Positions 1 to 11,532 of a stretch of DNA of 64,000 nucleotides are shown piece after piece. The DNA lies in the NCBI GenBank assembly GCA_034766995.1, contig CM068315.1, positions 12,120,010 through 12,184,009 of the forward strand, given 5' to 3'. Numbering within the stretch: the first letter of the stretch is position 1; every line of letters begins with the position of its first letter. The stretch comes from Acanthacorydalis orientalis (taxonomy: Eukaryota > Arthropoda > Insecta > Megaloptera > Corydalidae). Below the pieces are notes generated by a model. The model was not told the origin of the DNA. It did not search any database and saw only the letters and a program-made list of their open reading frames with translations. The translations under genes were made by a program, and so were the position numbers.

Positions 1-450
1 TACATAGCTTTCAATGAACATCATAAACAAACCGACTAATTATTATTAATCCATTGCTGACCTTAAATATTCTTTTGTAAATTTTAATTTGATGAAAGTG
101 TTTTGTCCATAACCAACTGATACAGGTAAAGTTAGCATTATTCATAGGCAAATAAATAAATTCTGAAATATTGTATTCATATTTCTTGTTCACAAATAGT
201 TAATTATTTTTAGTGGTTCAATTGAGAGGACAACAATACAGTTAATTTATAGTTTATTCACAAAGTTCGAGACCATCAATATCTCTATTATCATTATCAC
301 TCAATAATAAATCCATACAATTTTTCAGTATTTCTGATCTATTTTCATGTTTCAGTTTATAAATGTTATACAATATTTTAAATTTATCAACATGTAATTT
401 TATTTGTTCAAATTTTTCGCTAATTGAATTAATCACAGTGTCAAGAATAA
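1..450 (-). pseudogene. hAT transposase, C-terminal fragment (partial at window edge)
   Basis: Broken C-terminal part of a hAT-superfamily transposase read on the minus strand. Seen: the frame ending at a stop near 251-254 reads upward to about 441 and contains FEQIKLHVDKF and then DNRDIDGLELCE, which fits the 'C..L...L....DIDG.(D/E)L' block before the dimerisation helix of DUF4371-type hAT proteins. After a stop and frame change, 43-104 reads FIKLKFTKEYLRSAMD, matching the family's 'FSKLK..K.YLRSAM' dimerisation motif, and 1-40 continues with GLFMMFIES in the place of 'GL(A/S)..SIE'. The order of the blocks is correct for a hAT C-terminus. The rest of the element should lie left of the window; no N-terminal zinc finger or catalytic Asp is visible above 450. 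The family is recognised from remembered motifs, not a search. It is non-functional because of stops and frameshifts. Confidence 0.6.
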
Positions 451-953
451 AATAAAAAAATAACTTTATAATTGTGCGGTGAGTCTATAATGTGTTAGTC
501 ATTAGATTCGTAATTAAAACTGTTTTTATTTTTATGAATTCAAATCTTGAAATCGTCCCAAAGTCATGTGGGTTCCTCGTCGTACAATGAGTGCTCGAAT
601 AATATTTATATATATATACATATGTGTGTGTGTATATATGTATATATGTATATATATATATATTTGCAGAAAATAAGTATATTAATGAGAAATTTATTAT
701 GTTTCGGTGTATAAAAATATCAAATACAGTTATTTACTACAATATTAAACATATATATTATTTTAACATAAATAACATATGCATTTGAAGATGAAATCTA
801 TAATTGTAAATTAGATACAGGGTGTCTTCTAACAGCGGTGACAGCACTATATATTGTTAAGGCTTTATTATTCGTTATAAACAAACAGAAACCATACAAA
901 TATAAGACAAAATAATAAATTGTGAAATATCTAACACGCCTCTTTATACTTGA

Positions 954-990
954 GGTGACTGGAGCGAGTGCTCCATTTCTCCATGTCACC
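954..990. other. Nested inverted repeat (hairpin)
   Basis: GGTGACTGGAG at 954 pairs with CTCCATGTCACC ending at 990, with one extra base on one arm. Inside it TGGAGC-gagt-GCTCCA forms a second perfect 6-bp stem. It lies in a GC-richer patch that begins with CAGGGTGT at about 838. It could be a transposon end or a structured RNA; neither is shown. Confidence 0.55.
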
Positions 991-1672
991 ACACGGCTCT
1001 ATTTTAAATGATTCTTATTTTTAACAGTCTTTATGGAAAATTTGTATTGCGTTTAAGTACATGCCATGGATAAAGAACAACCTTTTAAGCCACATTTTAA
1101 TTCTAAAATACTAATTTATATTTTCGATTTGTAGCTATTTTAAAAATTGTGCTGTGAAGATTTTATATCTTTCTTATAATAATTTTTAGTTACGTAACCT
1201 ATTTAAGTTTGGTAGAGTATTTTCTTGGCACTATTTCCAATAGTAAGTTTGCCAATTTTTTTTAAAAAAATCCTATTTGAAAGTGTGTTTTATGTTATTT
1301 ATATGCCATTCTTATGATTAACAAATAAGAATAGTTTAATATAATATCACAAATATTAATTGGTTTAATATTAGATTAATATAATAGTAATTTTAACTAG
1401 TTTAATATTAGATCAATATTCAGGGAAATAAAATAATTAAAGGTATAAAAAAGAGGCATACAAAAGAATAGAGAATTATATAATATATTCACAAATTATA
1501 TATATATATATATATATAGCACAGAATTTTTTTTATATTTAAATCATTCTTATGATGGATGAAATATGATTCAGAAAAATGTTTTTAGTGTGTGATCAAT
1601 TATATGAAATGAGTTATAAATAGTATTTGAGGTGTCAGAAACACACATGTGAATAAATGCATAAAAACAAAT

Positions 1673-1678
1673 TATATA

Positions 1679-1772
<94 letters not shown>
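1673..1772. repeat. (TA)n microsatellite
   Basis: About 100 bp of TA dinucleotide with three GTA interruptions. It generates Tyr-Ile open frames on both strands. Confidence 0.95.
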
Positions 1773-1777
<5 letters not shown>

Positions 1778-2890
1778 CATAAAAGTATAAATAAATTGCA
1801 GCGATTTATAATCAGATTCAAATATATTCATAGGTTTTACCTGTTCATTATTTTACATAATACAGAATTCACGTTATTTTCTCATTCTACATTGTTTCTT
1901 GTTTAATAACTTTAATAAATTTACTCGATCATTTAAATCGCAGGTTCGTTTCAGACGATAAAATTTAATAATATATCATTTATCTTAGTTATTAATAATA
2001 TAACAGACTATTTTTTTAAAATTGTTTACCGGACTGTATCGGTGTTTTCGGTTGTGTAGTGAATAAGTAATCTCTTTACAGGAAATTTTATATTTATGTT
2101 CATTGAAAAGTGATTTTGTCTTCGGATAAAAAGTTACTTTTGATTTTAGAAAATTTCAGGTTAATAAAAGATTAATCTGACATAAAAATGAGAACTGATA
2201 TTTTGTTAGATTATGAATGTGAATTTTAAAAATGGGAAAACAATCTTTATAAATATTATTCTTTTGTTGACTGTTTCTTTATTATATCTATTCGAATATT
2301 TACAAGATAATACAAATAATTGTAAGTTTTACTAAGTAAATTTAAGAACAGATATATTTGTGTACTAATAATACAAATTAAAAGAAATACTCTTAAAAAT
2401 TCGCTATGTTTAAAGGCGAATACATTCAATTTATTATTCAATATACTTTCTTTAAAATAAATATTAGTTTCTATTTCCAGAATTAGTATTGGTATAATAT
2501 AGGAGTATAATTATTTTTAGTATTTGTGTAATATATATTATTTTTAATTATTTAAAATTATTAAATAATTTTGACTCTGTTTAAATATATTTTTCTACGA
2601 ATAATTAAATACTGGGAAGTAACAGTATAAAAAATTCAATGTATTAAATAATTCTTTTTAAAACTTGAATGATATTTCAATGGTTAATTAAAAATTTAAA
2701 TATATATTTTTTTACATTAAAAGTATATTGTTTAAAAAAGGATAAGTAATAATAATATATTTTTAAGATTAATCTTATAGTTTTAACTTTTACGAATATG
2801 AGGAAAATATTAAATATTATATTTACAATGTAAAATAATATAAATATAGGCTACTGAATTATATCATCATAGTTTCTCATTGTATTAAAA

Positions 2891-3844
2891 CAGTGATCAA
2901 GCTCATATATAAGCAGGGTCCTCCAAATTCTGCGGCCTGCAGAGTCTGCGGCCTGTAGACAAAGAAAAGTTATCCAAAAAAAATTTAGCAAGCGATAAGT
3001 GGTGTTTTATTTATATTCGAAAATAAATCATTTAAATTTAACATTTATTTTTTCTTTAATGACTTTATAAAAAATAAAAAAGTCATTAATTTCAGGTATT
3101 ATTATTCAATGTTACAACAAAATTTTAAATTAAAGAAATTAAAAAAAATAACATTTTTTACAAGAAACTTGCTATCTTCTGACAAACTATTTTATCAATA
3201 TCGGGTGTAATTTTTCGTAATAATGATATTTTGCTATAGATGTTAAATATTCATTTGTCAATCTCGACCTTTGTGAAGTTTTATTAGTCTTTAAAATGGA
3301 AAATAATTGTTCACATAGGTATGTGCTACCAAAAATAGCATCATTATTGATGAAAACAGACGTATTTAAATAAAATGTTCTGACAAGTATAAATAAAAAT
3401 CTAGAGTACCAACTTAATTATACTTTTTTTTAACCCGGAGATGCATTGAATTTCAATCAATTCCATTTGGATGTTACTTTTTGCTTCTTCGGTGCTAAAA
3501 AAAAATTGAGCACTAAATAGTAAAAAATCATTTTCATATTCCTTAAATTATTTAAATTGGTTTTCCAATTCAAGTTATAATTTTAGAATATTTGAAGGAT
3601 ATTTTCTAAAATCACAACCGTAAAATAATTATTGATAATTTTTGCAAGTAGGACTAATTAATTAAATCGGAATTGACAATAAAACGGTGTTCCTTACAAT
3701 ACACTTCTACAATTTACATTGTTTTAAAAATATATTTTATATTTGTTTGAAATCATTTCTTTTTATTTTAATAAAATCAACTTCAAGATTTGGGTGGCGA
3801 GCTGCATTTAAAATGTCTAACAGGCCGCGTGTTTGATACTACTG
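2891..3844 (-). mobile_element. hAT (Charlie-like) DNA transposon relic
   Basis: Bounded hAT element. Its ends read CAGTGATCAAGC on the left and, on the complement of the right end, CAGTAGTATCAAAC. Both are flanked by a perfect 8-bp direct repeat TATTAAAA (2883-2890 and 3845-3852), the duplication length of hAT elements. Subterminal sequence on both sides carries GCGGCCTG, as in Charlie-like hAT termini. Length is about 954 bp, far below the 2.5-3 kb of an autonomous copy, so the element is internally deleted; it keeps the C-terminal part of the transposase on the minus strand. Confidence 0.8.
3187..3560 (-). pseudogene. hAT-Charlie transposase C-terminus, frameshifted
   Basis: Remnant of the transposase inside the 2891-3844 element. 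Seen on the minus strand: MELIEIQC near 3443-3468, LDFYLYLSEHF near 3385-3415, then FGSTYLCEQLFSILK and TSQRSRLTNEYL across 3250-3335. The last two blocks are the very conserved hAT dimerisation region ('YLCEQLFS..K..K...RSRLTDE.L') of the ZBED5/GTF2IRD2-type proteins. The expected 'PDID' block follows only in the next frame: PDIDKIVC is readable after a 1-base shift, while the original frame runs to a stop at about 3190. Several further shifts lie upstream. No DNA-binding zinc finger and no catalytic residues remain, so no active protein is possible. Confidence 0.8.
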
Positions 3845-4839
3845 TATTAAAATAGTATTCATCTGATAATTTATGCTTCTAATTTTTTATAACATTTAAA
3901 TATAATATTTAATTATTTTTTTTCAATATTTTACATTTTATATTAATGTAACTAATAGAAAAAAAATGTTATCAAATTCATAATAAATGCCTCATAGCAA
4001 GGCGTTATTGTTTATGCACGAATAATTTTCATATTAAAATAGAATATTTTTTTGATTTGATTAATAATGAATATATGATATATTTTAATATAATATGTAT
4101 AATGTACATATTTATGTATATATATATATATATATATAAATTCAATACTATTGTAACATTAACTATCACAAGTTAAGTATCAATTTATTGGTGAAAATTA
4201 AACATTTCATTTTAATTCATATATTGTGTTTTAGGTAGATGTTGGAAATAAATGTAATAAAATATAATTTCCTTTACAATTATTAAAAATCAAATAAATT
4301 ATTTTTAGTTTCAAGTTAATGTTGATAAATGTGGTAGATAATAGTTCAGCAAAAAATTACTAAACTGAGTAAATTTTAATTAAATCTATAATTCATTCTT
4401 TAAATAAAATTAAAAAAAATTATATTACTAAGAAAGATGAAATACGGTAATTACCGTAATCGATTTTAATATTTTCTCACATTTGGATTTACTCGCGTTG
4501 ATGAATGAAAAGGCACAGAGAAAAATAGTAAGCCGATATAGACGTTAGCTGCTAAATGAGGCATTTAATAAGAAAATTCCAATGAGATTTACACGAAAAC
4601 TACAAATCTCATTTTCTAATTCGGAATCCGATCATGAAATAGCACGGTATATGTATGTATGATCTCCAGGATATTGTCACGTATGCAAATAATTAAATTA
4701 CGCATTATAAATATTTTCTTTCATCAAAGCCAGTGAGAATTGAGATGGTGTTGTACTGGTTTATTGAAATTGCAGGAAGATCGTATGTAATACTTTATCT
4801 AGTAGTTGTAGGCTACTAGGCCAAAAGAGCAGTAACACG

Positions 4840-4925
4840 GATGCTCGCAGACGTCGTGTGACGTACTCGAGGCGCCCGTCGCCCACAATCTACCGCCCAC
4901 GGTCCACAGACTAGGGTAGATTGAT
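4840..4925. other. GC-rich island with two stem-loops
   Basis: A sharp GC-rich patch in very AT-rich surroundings. It contains ACGTC-gtgt-GACGT at 4851-4864 and a 9-bp perfect inverted repeat, CAATCTACC at 4886-4894 with GGTAGATTG at 4915-4923. No open frame of note. Possible identities are a transposon terminus, a non-coding RNA or a conserved regulatory block; none is shown by the sequence alone. Confidence 0.5.
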
Positions 4926-5385
4926 TCTTTCTATTACGTTAAACTGAATATTAAAGTTACTTCGGATCACATTTCAGACCGTTTGTAATTTGTTTTGTTA
5001 TTTTCATTCAAGTATCAAATAAAACTGATTGCTGTGCAAATATATTTCTATTTTAAAGAATACAATTAATTTCAATGATGTAACTATTTCAAATAAAATT
5101 TGTTTTCGTTAAAAACATTCTATTCTAATGAAAAATGAACTAATATTCTGAGCAACGTATGTATTATTAATTTCATTAAAATACAGCACATAAAGCACAG
5201 AAGTGTTTATGTACTATTTATATTTTCTTATATATTTATTATGTAATAAAATTGCAGTTCATAAAACGAATAAAACAGGTGGGTTTTATTTTTTATGATT
5301 TTTGTATGTGTTTGATTTCAGACTACACACTTAAACGTGTTTATAGCTTTAATAATAAGGTTCTATAATTTTAACATAGATGTTA

Positions 5386-5386
<1 letters not shown>

Positions 5387-5435
<49 letters not shown>

Positions 5436-5457
5436 GTATATATATATATATATATAG
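5387..5457. repeat. (TA)n microsatellite
   Basis: Two TA runs separated by an AATG interruption. Confidence 0.95.
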
Positions 5458-6015
5458 TATGTATATAGTTTATTAGTATCATTATTAGCTTATATAATGT
5501 TTTTAATAGTGAAGATTAGTTTAATCAAAATACTAATAAGTGATTATTTGAATTTGTTCGAGTATTGATGCAGTTTTATAGCTGACAGATTATTAATATC
5601 GAATAGTCTTTCATTGACATATATAGTGTCATTCTATAACAAATCTGGATTTAAAATTAGTGTACTGATGAATTAATTAATGTACTGATAGACAAAAGGG
5701 GATAATTAAGAAGGTAAAATAGTTTATTCAAATATTAATATAATCTTTGATAAATGGATTCACTATTTACTTGGTAACATAATTAAGTTTGATTCTATTA
5801 GATTTTAGTATTAAGTGAATTTTGAATTTATTACTAGAAATATTGCCCATTGTGCTAATATGCTCGTTGAATAAATTTTTAAGCATTTTCAAAATAAAGT
5901 TACGCGTTAAATAATAATGTTATTATTTCATAGATGTACTAGTATATGTACTTTAGTAATCATATATATTTCGTATTCATTTATATTTATCTCCCTCTCT
6001 TTTCTCTCACCCTAT

Positions 6016-6067
<52 letters not shown>

Positions 6068-6321
6068 CTATGCTAGATATTTGTATATGCATTTAATTTG
6101 TTTTATTGTCTTTACTTTTCTTATTTTTACTTAAGTTTCCTTTTATGAAGTAATTGTTTATTTATTTACTTAAATGTTAAAAAAGCTATCAAATAAGTTA
6201 TAGTTTACGATTTGATTCATTTTTTTAAATTAAATCCTGCTATTTTTTAAATATTGACCCTTATAGATATTTTATGCTGTTCTATTTATTTACGATATTT
6301 AATTATCAATATCATAAGGCA

Positions 6322-6364
<43 letters not shown>

Positions 6365-8024
6365 TAAAAAATACCATTATATAATATGTATACAAACATA
6401 CAATTATATATATATATATATATATTAGATTTATATAAATTTATATAAAATAATGTTTGTACTGAATATATCATCCTATATCACTGTTCACATTAATATA
6501 ACTTGAATGTATCCTATGGGTTGTCTATATTTGAAACTATCTACAGATACGCAGACAAAGCGGCGAATCAGCCGACTGTGGCGAGTCGCCACCGGCCTAG
6601 ATTCATTTTGAAAAATGTGGCATGAAAATCGAAAATGTAGAAGGAGACACTAATGTTTCGTAAATGTTACTGTGATGTTTTTTCCTCTCAACGAAGGTTG
6701 TCCATTATATTTATGTCTATGAATGTTTCTCTCACACCCTCTTTGTAATTAACCCAGCTATCGATGATTTTAATCAATACTTCAATTAATCAGATTAAAC
6801 ATGTACTTATTTTTTTAATTTAATTTGTAGATATAATAATATCCCAATCAACGATTAGTTTTAAAATGTTATTACTTTTTGAAATTTATTTTTGCGTTTT
6901 GAGAAGAGTATCATTTCTGAGATTTTGAAAATATAATTGTATATTTTAGTTTTTATATATTTTCGAATTTTTGTTTATAAAGTTTTTTATGGAAGATTTT
7001 TTTTTAAAAAATATTATTTATATTCGATAATGTGAATATTAAAGTTCTATTATTTATGTATACATTGACAAATTAACAACAATTGAATATTTGATAAAAT
7101 GAGAATAAATGTGTAAAGAAATTTATTATAACAATTTTTTGGTTTCGTGGCTGAATTTATTTTCGAAAATGAACTTTTTATCCCCTATAAAATACTATAA
7201 AGCGTGTTTCTTATTAAAAGTGTTCAATAACTGATTATTTTGATTATCAATTATACCCATTTTGATGAAATCAAAAGAGCAATGAGTTACAGAAAAATCT
7301 TTCTATAACTAAGTGCCCTGAAATAATTTTTATAATCCAGGTTGATTCTGAGTTGATGTGGTCTGGTCTCAAGGAAATATCTTATTACTATTACTCTCTG
7401 TGAAAATAAAAATTCTGTTTGATTTTTTAAATATTTGTTATATGTTCAATAATAATTATATTAATAGAAAACCTCTATATAATTAATTACTGTAAAGATG
7501 CTGTAAATCTATTTTTGTAATTTTTTTTGATATAATTTTTAATTGTAACTAAATGAATGTTTTAGTAATAAACTGTTCCAATAATTTTTCAAAATATTTT
7601 TTGTTATGGATAATATTCTTTTTGGATAAAGATTTCGTTGTTATAAAATTGTATAACGAATATCTTCCATCACTCAATAGTTTTCAACTATGTTAATTTG
7701 TTATTTTGTCTTCTAAGACGTCTCGACTATTGGAATTAATGATTTTACAGGATTGTGCAAGTCTGCTTATATTGTATTGAAATTCAGTAAAATAAGTCAT
7801 GCAAAATTCATGAAGTCGAATCTACAACGATCCGTTCAGCTTAAATAAATACTATTCTATAGATGTACTCGAAATTTAAGCTCTTATGGTCTGCCGTTTA
7901 CTAATTGTTTGAAAACCATTATAACGTTATTATTGATTCCATTTTATTTTTATAAACTAAGTTCTTTAAGTAATGACGTGTTTTGTGATTCGAAAATATA
8001 TATTTTAAAAATTAATAACGTTCA

Positions 8025-8074
<50 letters not shown>

Positions 8075-8180
8075 CAATACTTCTTATATTTTTTTAGGGA
8101 AATAGAATTTATATTCTTTATTTTATAGAAATTTTCAGTTAATTTTTATTTAAAAGTAAAAACTATTGAAAAATTTTTTA

Positions 8181-8184
<4 letters not shown>

Positions 8185-8230
<46 letters not shown>
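8185..8230. repeat. (TA)n microsatellite
   Basis: An uninterrupted TA run of about 46 bp. Confidence 0.95.
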
Positions 8231-8235
<5 letters not shown>

Positions 8236-9104
8236 TAAGATTACAAAAATCAAAGTTTAATCCTCATAGTTATAAATTTAATACTATTAACAATAAACTG
8301 TTCGTTTCTTATATAGAAATAATCTAGAAATTACTATAAAGCTTAATTTTAAATTGAATTTTCTATGTTAATGAATACTGTATCGTACAGATTAATGATA
8401 AGAGTAAGAAAAATATAAATTTACTATTTTATTATTTAAAAATTAAAGATATCAATAAAAATAATTACAAAGAACAACCTAATTTCCGAACATTTATTTC
8501 TGTTAGGCGAATTCGTAATTTAGATAATGAGATGCTTCTTAAATCATTAACATTCAAAGGTTAATAAATATAAATGTAGAAACATTTTCAATGATTTTAA
8601 TAATAAAGTTAGTTTCTAAAAATACGTTCGTGTACGTTCGAGTATAATTTTATAATGGTTGCATGTCTTTCTGTACATTTAGGTTTAAATCTTTAATTAT
8701 CTTTTAGTACTGTCGAACATTACTTTAAATTTAATGTTTGATCCATACTTTATATATTTATGTGTCCGACAAGAATCTTCAACCAGTTGTTAGTTTATAT
8801 TTGAAATAAACAAGTCGATTGACTTATAACAAGCGAGGTCATCACGTCACGCTAAATAAAATCGTTACTGTTAACTAAAAGTCACGTTGACATATAAGAA
8901 CAGATGTTGTTTACTGAAAAATACAAAAGATTGGTTTTTAGGTTCGATCTCATCCGTGTATGATAATAATAAATTTAAATAAAATAATAAAAAATGAATA
9001 CTTTTATGAACATTTTTTGAAGTGAAATATATATGGACGAGGAATAAAAATTATCGAAAATTCTTTATAACATATGGATTAAGATACGAAACCGTTTGAT
9101 ACAA

Positions 9105-9290
9105 TATAATATTAATGTGTTTCATATTCTACATCATGGTATCAGTTTCGAATATCCTTGTAATTCGTTGGCATCTATCCAAGAGGGATTATCTGGAGAC
9201 CGATATCGACAGTTTTGTTTATACACTTCTCCCGACACAAAATTAGTTTCATCTGAGAATAGCGTTTTGCTAGGAAAACCAGAATCACTT
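9105..9290 (-). pseudogene. DDE_3/Tc1-mariner-like transposase fragment
   Basis: Short catalytic-core fragment of an IS630-Tc1-mariner type transposase on the minus strand. Seen: KTLFSDETNFVSGEVYKQNC followed by RYRSPDNPSWIDANE and then YSKLIP, with the Trp codon of the expected 'V.VWCGIWG' changed to TGA. The FSDE (9248-9259) is the first catalytic Asp block, and 'FSDE..F...G.V.(R/K)QN.RYW...NP.W' is the layout of insect DDE_3 (DUF4817-associated) transposases. Upstream residues appear only after a frameshift (DSGFPSKTL). No second or third catalytic Asp is seen, so this is a truncated relic. A 121-codon frame on the opposite strand over 9096-9461 is its antisense shadow. Confidence 0.6.
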
Positions 9291-9519
9291 TCATATTGTA
9301 CAATAACTCATTCGCTGTGTACGGATATTCAGCTCAGGTCATCCACAATTGATTTTTTTGAAACGCTAGTTGTTTTAATAAATACTGCTTATTTATTTCT
9401 TTATTCTGGAATATATTTTTGCGTTTCGCATTATTTTAGACTGTCATTTGTTTATTTGTAAATATTTTTTTTTCCATTTTCATATATATATATATACAAA
9501 GCATATAATTGCTCTGAAA

Positions 9520-11140
9520 TCAGAGGACGGTAGTAGAATATTTAACAAAATATGAATCATCTAGAGGGTAGAAGAATTCTACATTAAGCCATAGAAAAGT
9601 ACATGTAATAAAGAAAACAAGGATAGAAAATTTATAAATCAATATGTCCCACTAGTACTGCCGGAAGAGGTCTTATATAAAATAAAGAATATAAAAAAGT
9701 GAAGAGCAGCAAGGAATGATTAATTCTTAGTAGAAATATTCAAACTGGTAGTAGAAAAAACTGAAAAATTCTCGTTGATATATTCACATCGTTTATAAAA
9801 AAAGAACAGGTAAATGAAGTGAAGTCATTGTAATTCTTCTACACAAGAAAGGAGATAATGAGGATTTGGAAAACTACAGGCCAGTTAGTCTCATACCTAC
9901 AATATATAAGATCTTTACAAAAATAATTTAAACACTTTTACAAGCACAATTATATTTCGCACAACCAAGGGAACAAGCAGGATTTCGAAGTGGATTTAGT
10001 ATAATGGATCACATTCAGGTAGTGAGGGAAGTAATCAGCTGGTAAAATGAGTATCAAATACCAGTAAGTCTTGGATTTATAAACTATGAAAAAGCATTCG
10101 ATTCTACTACGACATCTTCGGTTATATGAAGATCTAGGGCATAGAGGATAAGTACATCGAATTGATTGATAACATCTACAAGAATGCAACCTTGCCGTTG
10201 AAGCAACAGGAAGAACAGAAAAGGTAGAAATCGAGAAAGGTGTAAAGCAGGGAGATACAATTTCAGCGAAATTATTTATTGCAGCCTTATAAGAAAGATT
10301 CAAATTGCTCGACTGGAAAGATAAAGAAATCAAAATAAAGGGTGAAAAATTAAGTCAGCTCCGGTTTGGTGATATTGTTACCTTCACAAGTACTCCAGAA
10401 GATCTACAAAAGATGATAGAAGAATTAGATGATGCCAGTCAAAAGTTTGATTTAAACATGAACCACGCCAAAAAAAAAGTGTTGTTCAATGCATTTTTCT
10501 ACCCACAGAAAATTAACATAAGAGGAACAGAAATAGAAGATACGAAGTATGTCTATTTAGGGCAGCTTATCAACAAAGATGGATCTTTCATTGAAGAAGT
10601 AAACGGGAGAATAAAAATGGAATGGAGATCATTTGGATGAAACTCCTCGATACTTAAATGAACGATCCCATTTTGTTTGAAGAAGAAAGTGTTTGATCAT
10701 TGTATATTATCAGTCCTACAATAGTACCTACGGCACCGAAACATGGACGCTTAATGTCAAAATCATTCAAAGATCCCAAATAACATAGAGAAGTATGGAA
10801 AGATTCATACTGGGAGTAACAAGAAGAGATAGGAAAGTAATTAAATAGATACAAAAACAGACAGAAGTCACACATTTAATAAGAAGAGTAGATTCTGAAA
10901 TGGAAATGGGTAGAACATGTTACAAGAAGAGAAAAAATCGATGGACAACAGAAATTATTAACTGAGAACCAAGGAATATAAAAATACCAAGAGACCAATG
11001 AACAGCTGGGATAAGGAAATCATTTTTTTTATCGGAAATTAGTGGAAAAGAGAGATATTCAATAATACAAAATGAAAAATCCTGGTTTTTATCTAGTAAT
11101 AGATTGACAGAGGCTGATAATGATGATGATCATTCAATTA
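9520..11140 (+). pseudogene. Non-LTR retrotransposon (LINE) reverse transcriptase, decayed
   Basis: 5'-truncated LINE whose reverse transcriptase is readable across several frames. Seen in order: a fingers region near 9660-9870 (EEVLYKIKNIKK, KLVVEKTEKF), NYRPVSLIPT at 9871-9900, QAGFRSGF at 9974-9997, NYEKAFDS at 10082-10105, GVKQGDTIS at 10239-10265, and RFGDIVTF at about 10362-10385 where the catalytic FADD/YADD box should be. Then come a 'L G.LI..DGS...E...RI' block at 10556-10620, a thumb region with a shifted 'LTYGTETW'-like stretch near 10725-10752, and a C-terminal 'GRPM.SWDKEI'-like end near 10995-11020. The 3' end at 11092-11130 finishes in a TGATAATGATGATGAT tail, the kind of short repeat tail used by RTE/CR1-Jockey-type LINEs. 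The endonuclease domain is absent. Many stops and shifts make it dead. The longest intact piece is the 111-codon frame at 10305-10640. Confidence 0.8.
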
Positions 11141-11371
11141 ATTGAATTTTCATTTTTATTGCAAGAAAATTAAAGTTGAGATACACTTTTTATGTTTTTT
11201 TCTATTATTTCAATAATTTCTGATGTTACAATATTAAAGTAAAATAACGTCTCTACAAATGTTCAGTTGTAATTCTTTAACAGAAAGCAATAAGACGCAT
11301 TGTGTTATCCTGTTACGACATTTGAATTTTGTCAGAGTTCATGAAATGATTGTTCCGAAAAAAAATCGGTC

Positions 11372-11486
11372 GCACACAGAATTAAATGGAAATCAATAGA
11401 AAAGGAAGGCATTCAATCGTGTAAAATGGAAAATCATACAATAGTCCTTTATTCAGCAGTAGATTGATAGAGGTTGATGATTATTA

Positions 11487-11490
<4 letters not shown>
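11372..11490 (+). mobile_element. Second copy of the same LINE 3' tail
   Basis: The stretch AGTAGATTGATAGAGGTTGA at 11458-11477 repeats, with a few changes, the 3' tail of the LINE ending at 11092-11130 (AATAGATTGACAGAGGCTGA). The preceding 80 bp also align (GGCATTCAAT and AAAATGGAAAATC). It ends in TGATTATTATGATATA and runs straight into the (TA)n array at 11489-11528. This is a heavily 5'-truncated second insertion, or an internal duplication of the first. Confidence 0.65.

Positions 11491-11532
<42 letters not shown>

Larger units (their letters stand above)
451..2890. other. AT-rich intergenic sequence, no gene
   Basis: No coding region supported. It holds (TA)n/(TG)n microsatellites at about 605-663, 1497-1518 and 1673-1772, and a slightly GC-richer patch at 825-1005 with a nested hairpin at 954-990. 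Open frames at 1571-1906 on both strands are Tyr-Ile runs from the (TA)n array. Confidence 0.7.
3853..9080. other. AT-rich intergenic sequence with GC-richer islands
   Basis: No gene supported. It contains (TA)n arrays at about 4116-4138, 5387-5457, 6021-6064, 6324-6359, 6403-6425, 8034-8069 and 8185-8230. A 16-bp perfect palindrome TACGGTAATTACCGTA lies at 4443-4458. GC-rich islands lie at about 4840-4925 and 6545-6600, the first with two stem-loops. Nothing else is recognisable. Confidence 0.65.

Noticed and set aside
1571..1906. Overlapping Tyr-Ile-rich frames on both strands
   Set aside because: Products of the (TA)n microsatellite; (TA)n is open in all frames.
4443..4458. 16-bp palindrome TACGGTAATTACCGTA as an operator site
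   Set aside because: No gene nearby, and palindromes of this AT-content are likely by chance in 64 kb.
8930..8970. GGTTCGATCTC at 8941, resembling a tRNA T-arm
   Set aside because: No matching acceptor, D-arm or anticodon arm in the surrounding 80 bp.
9096..9461. 121-codon plus-strand frame
   Set aside because: It lies antisense to the DDE_3 transposase fragment, whose minus-strand motifs (FSDE, KQNCRY) are specific.
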